Below, one piece after another: positions 58,901 to 64,000 of a DNA stretch of 64,000 bases; the first letter of the stretch is position 1, and the number at the start of each line of letters is the position of its first letter. The position numbers were made by a program, and so were the translations under genes. The notes beneath the pieces are model-generated. The model did no database searches. It was not told the DNA's origin and was given only the letters and a program-made list of their open reading frames with translations. The stretch comes from Atherix ibis (lineage: Eukaryota; Arthropoda; Insecta; Diptera; Athericidae): contig OY282608.1 in NCBI GenBank assembly GCA_958298945.1, forward strand, positions 79,966,806 to 80,030,805, written 5' to 3'.

Positions 58901-60395
58901 CAACAAAACAAACAACCAACAAGCCAACAAGCCAACAAACCGACAAGCCAACAAACGAACAAACGAACAAACCAATAAACCAACAAACCAACAAACAAAC
59001 AAACCAACAAACCAACAAACCAACAAACCAACAAACCAACAAACCAACAAACCAACAAGCCAACAAACCAACAAACGAACAAACAAACAAACCAACAAAC
59101 TAGCAAACCAACAAACCAATAAACCAACAAACCAACAAACCAACAAACCAACAAACCAACAAGCCAACAAACCCACAAACCAACAAGCCAACAAACCAAA
59201 AAACCACAAACCAACAAACCAACAAACCCACAAACCAATAAACTTAGAAACCAACAAACCAACATACCAACAAACCAACAAACCAACAAGCCAACAAGCC
59301 AACTAGCCAACAAACCAAAAAACCAAAAAACAAACAAACGAAGTAACGAACAAACCAACAAACCAACAAACCAACAAGCCAACAAACCAACAAACCAACA
59401 AACCAATAAACAAATAAACCAACAAACCAACAAACCCACATACCAATAAACTAACAAACCAACAAACCAACATACCAACAAACCAACAAAACAACAAGCC
59501 AACAAACCAACAAACCAACAAACGAACAAACCAGCAAACCAACAAACCAACTAACCAACAAACCAACAAACAAACAAACCAACAAACCAACAAACCAACA
59601 AAATAACAAGATAACAAGCCAACAAACCAACAAACCAAAAAACCAACAAACCAACAAGCCAACAAACGAACAAACCAACAAACATACAAACCAACAAACC
59701 AACAAACCAACAAGCCAACAAACCAACAAAACAACAAACAAATAAACCAACAAACCCACAAACCAATTAACTAACAAACCAACAAACCAACATACCAACA
59801 AACCAACAAACCAACAAGCCAACAAACCAACAAACCAACAAGCCAACAAGCCAACAAACCAAAAAACAAACAAACGAAAAAACGAACAAACCAACAGACC
59901 AACAAACCAACAAACCAACAAACCAACAAGCCAACAAACCAACAAACCAACAAACAAAAAAACCAACAAACCCACAAACCAATAAACTAACAAACCAACA
60001 AACCGACATACCAACAAACCAACAAACCAACAAGCCAACAAGCCAACAAACCAACAAACCAACAAACAAACAAACCAACAAGCCAACAAGCCAACAAACC
60101 GACAAGCCAACAAACGAACAAACGACCAAACCAATAAACCAACAAACCAACAAACGAACAAACCAACAAACCAACAAACCAACAAGCCAACAAGCCCACA
60201 AGCCAACAAACCAACAAACCACCAAAACGAACAAACCAACAAACCAACAAACCAACAAACCAACAAACCAACAAACCAATGAACCAACAAACCAACAAAC
60301 CAACAAACCAGCAAACTAACAAACCAACAAACCAACAAACCAACAAACCAACAAAACAACAAACCAACAAACCAACAAATCAAAAAACGAACAAA
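52901..60395 (+). repeat. Segmental block, second copy with internal expansion
   Basis: It repeats the landmarks of 41,341-45,757 in order. Offsets are 11,545-11,583 in the left part (GATAACAAG at 52,909, AAATGAAC T at 53,276, CCGACAAGCCTAC G at 54,381) and 14,638-14,669 in the right part (AAAAGCAC G at 58,214, CGAAAAAACTAAC 58,533, CGAAGTAACGAAC 59,339, GATAACAAG 59,610, CCAGCAAACTAAC G at 60,311). The jump of about 3.1 kb equals two extra internal units. Confidence 0.87.
54380..58213 (+). repeat. Expanded internal unit (1.4-1.7 kb) of the second block
   Basis: Landmarks present once in the first block occur three times here. CCGACAAGCCTAC has G at 54,381, 55,787 and 57,473. AAAAGCAC has G at 55,114, 56,784 and 58,214. 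CCAACATTCC lies near 54,813, 56,236 and 57,913. The spacings are 1,406-1,430 and 1,670-1,686, so the two extra copies add about 3.1 kb. The AACCAACCAACAAACAAGCC string lies near 54,890, 56,311, 56,563, 57,328 and 57,988, showing additional partial copies. Confidence 0.82.
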
Positions 60396-61200
60396 CGAAC
60401 AAACCAACAAACATACAAACCAACAAGCCAACAAACCAAAAACCAACAAACCAAAAACCAACAAACAAATAAACCAACAAACCCACAAACCAACAAACCA
60501 ACAAACCAACAAGCCAACAAACCAACAAACCAACAAACAAATAAACCAACAAACCCACAAACAAATAAACTAACAAACCAACAAACCAACATACCAACAA
60601 ACCAACAAACCAACAAGCCAACAAACCAACAAACCAACTAGCTAACAAACCAACAAACCAACAAACCAACAAACCAACAAGCCAACAAGCCAACAAGCCA
60701 ACAATCCAACAAACCAACAAACCAACAAACCAACAAACCAACAAACCAACAAACCAACAAGCCAACAAACCAACAAACCAACCAACAAACAAGCCAACAA
60801 ACCAATAAACCAACAAACCAACAAACCAACAAACCAACAAACCAACAAACCAACAAGCCAACAAACCAACAAACCAACAAGCCAACAAACCAAAAAAGCA
60901 CAAACCAACAAACCAACAAACTCACAAACCAATAAACTGACAAAAAAACAAACCAACATACCAACAAACCAACAAACCAACAAGCCAACAGACGAACAAA
61001 CGAACAAACCAATAAACCAACAAACCAACAAACCAACAAACCAACAAACCAACAAACCAACAAACCAACAAACCATTAAACCAACAAACCAACAAACCAA
61101 CAAAGCAACAAACCAACAAAACAACAAGCTAACAAACCAACAAACCAACAAACCAACAAACCAACAAGCCAACAATTCAACAAGCCAACAAACCAACAAA
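58533..61200 (+). repeat. Terminal tandem unit 1 (2,668 bp)
   Basis: It runs from CGAAAAAACTAAC at 58,533 to the same landmark at 61,201. Inside are CCAGCAAACAAAC (G at 58,607), CCATTAAACC, CGAAGTAACGAAC at 59,339 and GATAACAAG at 59,610. Its first 1.86 kb is the right end of the duplicated block. Confidence 0.85.
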
Positions 61201-63532
61201 CGAAAAAACTAACAAACCAACAAACCAACAAACCAACAAGCCAACAAACCAAAAAACCACAAACCAACAAACCAGCAAACAAACAAACCAACAAAACAAC
61301 AAACGAACAAACCAACAATCCAGCAAACCAACAAACAAACAAACCAACAAGCCAACAAGCCAACAAACGAACAAACCATTGAACCAGCAAATCAACAAAC
61401 AAATAAACCAACAAACGAACAAACCAACAAACCAACAAACCAACAAAACAACAAACCAACAAACAAACAAACCAACAAACCAACAAACCAACAAACCAAC
61501 AAGCCAACCAGCCAACAAGCGAACAAGCCAACAAAACCAACAAACCAACAAACCAACAAACCAACAAACCAACAAAACAACCAATCAACAAGCCAACAAG
61601 CCAACAAACCGACAAGCCAACAAACGAATAAACGAACAAACCAATAAACCAACAAACCAACAAACAAACAAACCAACAAACCAACAAACCAACAAACCAA
61701 CAAACCAACAAACCAACAAGCCAACAAACCAACAAACGAACAAACAAACAAACCAACAAACTAGCAAACCAACAAACCAATAAACCAACAAACCAACAAA
61801 CCAACAAACCAACAAACCAACAAACCAACAAGCCAACAAACCCACAAACCAACAAGCCAACAAACCAAAAAACCACAAACCAACAAACCAACAAACCCAC
61901 AAACCAATAAACTTAGAAACCAACAAACCAACATACCAACAAACCAACAAACCAACAAGCCAACAAGCCAACTAGCCAACAAACCAACAAACCAAAAAAC
62001 AAACAAACGAAGTAACGAACAAACCAACAAACCAACAAACCAACAAGCCAACAAACCAACAAACCAACAAACCAACAAACCAATAAACAAATAAACCAAC
62101 AAACCAACAAACCCACATACCAATAAACTAACAAACCAACAAACCAACATACCAACAAACCAACAAAACAACAAGCCAACAAACCAACAAACCAACAAAC
62201 GAACAAACCAGCAAACCAACAAACCAACTAACCAACAAACCAACAAACAAACAAACCAACAAACCAACAAACCAACAAAATAACAAGATAACAAGCCAAC
62301 AAACCAACAAACCAACAAACCAAAAAACCAACAAACCAACAAGCCAACAAACGAACAAACCAACAAACATACAAACCAACAAACCAACAAACCAACAAGC
62401 CAACAAACCAACAAAACAACAAACAAATAAACCAACAAACCCACAAACCAATAAACTAACAAACCAACAAACCAACATACCAACAAACCAACAAACCAAC
62501 AAGCCAACAAACCAACAAACCAACAAGCCAACAAGCCAACAAACCAAAAAACAAACAAACGAAAAAACGAACAAACCAACAAACCAACAAACCAACAAAC
62601 CAATGAACCAACAAACCAACAAACCAACAAACCAGCAAACTAACAAACCAACAAACCAACAAACCAACAAACCAACAAAACAACAAACCAACAAACCAAC
62701 AAATCAAAAAACGAACAAACGAACAAACCAACAAACATACAAACCAACAAACCAACAAACCAACAAGCCAACAAACCAAAAACCAACCAACAAATAAACC
62801 AACAAACCCACAAACCAACAAACCAACAAACCAACAAACCAACAAGCCAACAAACCAACAAACCAACAAACAAATAAACCAACAAACCCACAAACAAATA
62901 AACTAACAAACCAACAAACCAACATACCAACAAACCAACAAACCAACAAGCCAACAAACCAACAAACCAACTAGCTAACAAACCAACAAACCAACAAACC
63001 AACAAACCAACAAGCCAACAAGCCAACAAGCCAACAATCCAACAAACCAACAAACCAACAAACCAACAAACCAACAAACCAACAAACCAACAAGCCAACC
63101 AACCAACAAACCAACCAACAAACAAGCCAACAAACCAATAAACCAACAAACCAACAAACCAACAAACCAACAAACCAACAAACCAACAAGCCAACAAACC
63201 AACAAACCAACAAGCCAACAAACCAAAAAAGCACAAACCAACAAACCAACAAACCCACAAACCAATAAACTGACAAAACAACAAACCAACATACCAACAA
63301 ACCAACAAACCAACAAGCCAACAGACGAACAAACGAACAAACCAATAAACCAACAAACCAACAAACCAACAAACCAACAAACCAACAAACCAACAAACCA
63401 ACAAACCATTAAACAACAAACCAACAAACCAACAAAGCAACAAACCAACAAAACAACAAGCTAACAAACCAACAAACCAACAAACCAACAAACCAACAAG
63501 CTAACAATTCAACAAGCCAACAAACCAACAAA
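61201..63532 (+). repeat. Terminal tandem unit 2 (2,332 bp)
   Basis: The same order of landmarks as unit 1: CCAGCAAACAAAC (G at 61,275), CGAAGTAACGAAC at 62,008 and GATAACAAG at 62,287. It is 336 bases shorter. The offset falls from about 2,669-2,677 to about 2,323 before the CCAGCAAACTAAC landmark near 62,634, so the missing part corresponds to roughly 59,900-60,250 of unit 1. Confidence 0.84.
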
Positions 63533-64000
63533 CGAAAAAACTAACAAACCAACAAACCAACAAACCAACAAGCCAACAAACCAAAAAACCACAAACCAAC
63601 AAACCAGCAAACAAACAAACCAACAAAACAACAAACGAACAAACCAACAATCCAGCAAACCAACAAACAAACAAACCAACAAGCCAACAAGCCAACAAGC
63701 CAACAAACGAACAAACCATTAAACCAACAAATCAACAAACAAATAAACCAACAAACGAACAAACCAACAAACCAACAAACCAACAAACCAACAAACCAGC
63801 AAACAAACAAACTAACAAACCAACAAACCAACAAACCAACAAGCCAACAAGCCAACAAGCGAACAAGCCAACAAACCAACAAACCAACAAACCAACAAAC
63901 CAACAAAACAACCAATCAACAAGCCAACAAGCCAACAAACCGACAAGCCAACAAACGAATAAACGAACAAACCAATAAACCAACAAACCAACAAACAAAC
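63533..64000 (+). repeat. Terminal tandem unit 3, cut by the window end
   Basis: It starts at the third CGAAAAAACTAAC (63,533). CCAGCAAACAAAC (G at 63,607) lies 2,332 bases after its partner, and CCATTAAACC follows near 63,717. The unit runs out of the window, so the tandem series continues to the right. Confidence 0.84.

Larger units (their letters stand above)
12637..62290 (+). repeat. GATA landmark series (20 sites) marking unit families
   Basis: GATA is rare in this A/C-rich strand and makes a good ruler. Form GATAATAAG: G at 12,637, 14,764, 16,795, 19,777, 22,561, 25,984, 28,493, 30,708, 33,225 and 35,016. The first five are followed by AATTC, and the later ones, where I checked, by AATCC. 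Form GATACCAAG: 40,502 and 42,427. Form GATAACAAG: 41,349, 44,965, 52,909, 54,010, 55,536, 57,222, 59,610 and 62,287. The forms are confined to neighbouring stretches, as expected if units spread locally. Confidence 0.85.
1..64000 (+). repeat. Octamer satellite array, (AACAAACC)n, filling the window
   Basis: Every line of the window is built from AACAAACC in one orientation; I see no stretch in the reverse orientation and no unrelated DNA. The pure unit is 5 A and 3 C, so the + strand is almost only A and C and the - strand almost only G and T. Most changes are single substitutions: AAC to AAT (giving CCAATAAACC), CC to CG (AAACGAAC), CC to CA (CAAACAAAC), AAACC to AAGCC, AAC to AAA or AAG, and rarer CTAAC, TCAAC, GCAAC, CCCAC and CCATC. 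Seven- and nine-base units are rare and shift the register. Both window ends lie inside the repeat, so the array is longer than 64 kb. This is a non-coding satellite; the taxon and chromosomal site cannot be told from the sequence. Confidence 0.98.

Noticed and set aside
61379..61783. A + strand open frame of 134 residues, rich in N, Q, T, K and P, and similar ones at 8,695, 20,872, 24,888, 41,708, 47,827, 60,279 and 62,603
   Set aside because: These are the PTNQQTNK reading of the same satellite. They start at rare ATG-creating variants such as AAATGAAC and end at TAA-creating variants; nothing marks them as genes.
1..64000. A telomere array
   Set aside because: The G-rich strand, GGTTTGTT, resembles telomeric repeats in being G/T only, but it matches none of the telomeric units I know. 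The array is also heavily mutated with higher-order structure, unlike a telomerase-maintained end. An unusual or former telomere is not excluded, but the sequence does not support the call.
1..64000. A CRISPR array
   Set aside because: There are no unique spacers between repeats. The unit is 8 bases and directly contiguous, and no cas-like gene is present.
1..64000. Transposable elements, inverted repeats or hairpins
   Set aside because: The + strand is almost free of G and T, so inverted repeats cannot form. I saw no inverted segment, target duplication, long terminal repeat or transposase-like frame that is not satellite translation.
1..64000. tRNA, rRNA or other structured RNA genes
   Set aside because: No stretch has balanced base composition or self-complementarity, and no tRNA or rRNA signature sequence is visible.
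11622..64000. Proteins with internal repeats, such as a membrane or adhesin family encoded by the higher-order units
   Set aside because: Shared frames between copies (for example the 145-residue frames at 12,918-13,355 and 17,076-17,513) are identical because the DNA was duplicated. Indels shift the frame without consequence, and there is no sign of selection on one frame.
1..64000. Plant MYB-type AC elements (ACCAACC) at CCAACCAACC variants
   Set aside because: The match is short and arises by chance from single-base loss or change in the octamer. No gene is nearby and nothing shows that the genome is a plant.

Overview
The whole 64,000-base window is one tandem satellite. The unit is the octamer AACAAACC on the + strand (GGTTTGTT on the - strand), head to tail in one orientation from the first base to the last, with neither edge of the array inside the window. 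I find no protein-coding gene, RNA gene, transposon, promoter or unique DNA. The pure unit has no stop codon in any of the six frames, and 8 is not a multiple of 3, so each strand encodes the same cyclic octapeptide in all three frames: LLVCWFVG on the - strand and PTNQQTNK on the + strand. The many long open frames follow from this and are not genes. An uninterrupted 8-bp satellite of this length points to eukaryotic nuclear heterochromatin (centromeric, pericentromeric, subtelomeric or B-chromosome-like) resolved by long reads. The sequence alone does not identify the clade.

The array is hierarchical. Single-base variants of the octamer mark positions, and shared strings of variants show that large blocks were copied. 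Region 1 (1-11,621) is the simplest part, with long perfect runs and short composite modules. Region 2 (11,622-about 23,370) is a higher-order repeat: a dimer (alpha then beta) of about 4.15 kb occurs twice. The second copy carries an extra 871-bp tandem duplication across its alpha/beta junction, and a further beta-like unit follows. Region 3 (about 23,370-32,240) holds a 432-bp tandem duplication and a run of 2.2-2.5 kb units. Region 4 (about 32,240-38,300) is a mosaic of the same modules. Region 5 (about 38,300-45,757) and region 6 (45,742-52,900) contain a roughly 2 kb unit family and a 1.9 kb duplication. Region 7 (52,901-60,395) is a second copy of 41,341-45,757 in which an internal unit of about 1.4-1.7 kb has expanded by two extra copies. 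Region 8 (58,533-64,000, overlapping the end of region 7) is a tandem series with 2,668- and 2,332-bp spacing.

No genes act together here. What can be read is an amplification history: slippage in whole octamers, 0.4-0.9 kb tandem duplication, 2-4 kb higher-order units and multi-kilobase block duplication. Offsets and positions were read by eye from landmark variants. Those quoted exactly were checked at the named bases, and boundaries inside pure repeat are uncertain by tens of bases. Landmark lists give the sites I located and may not be exhaustive.
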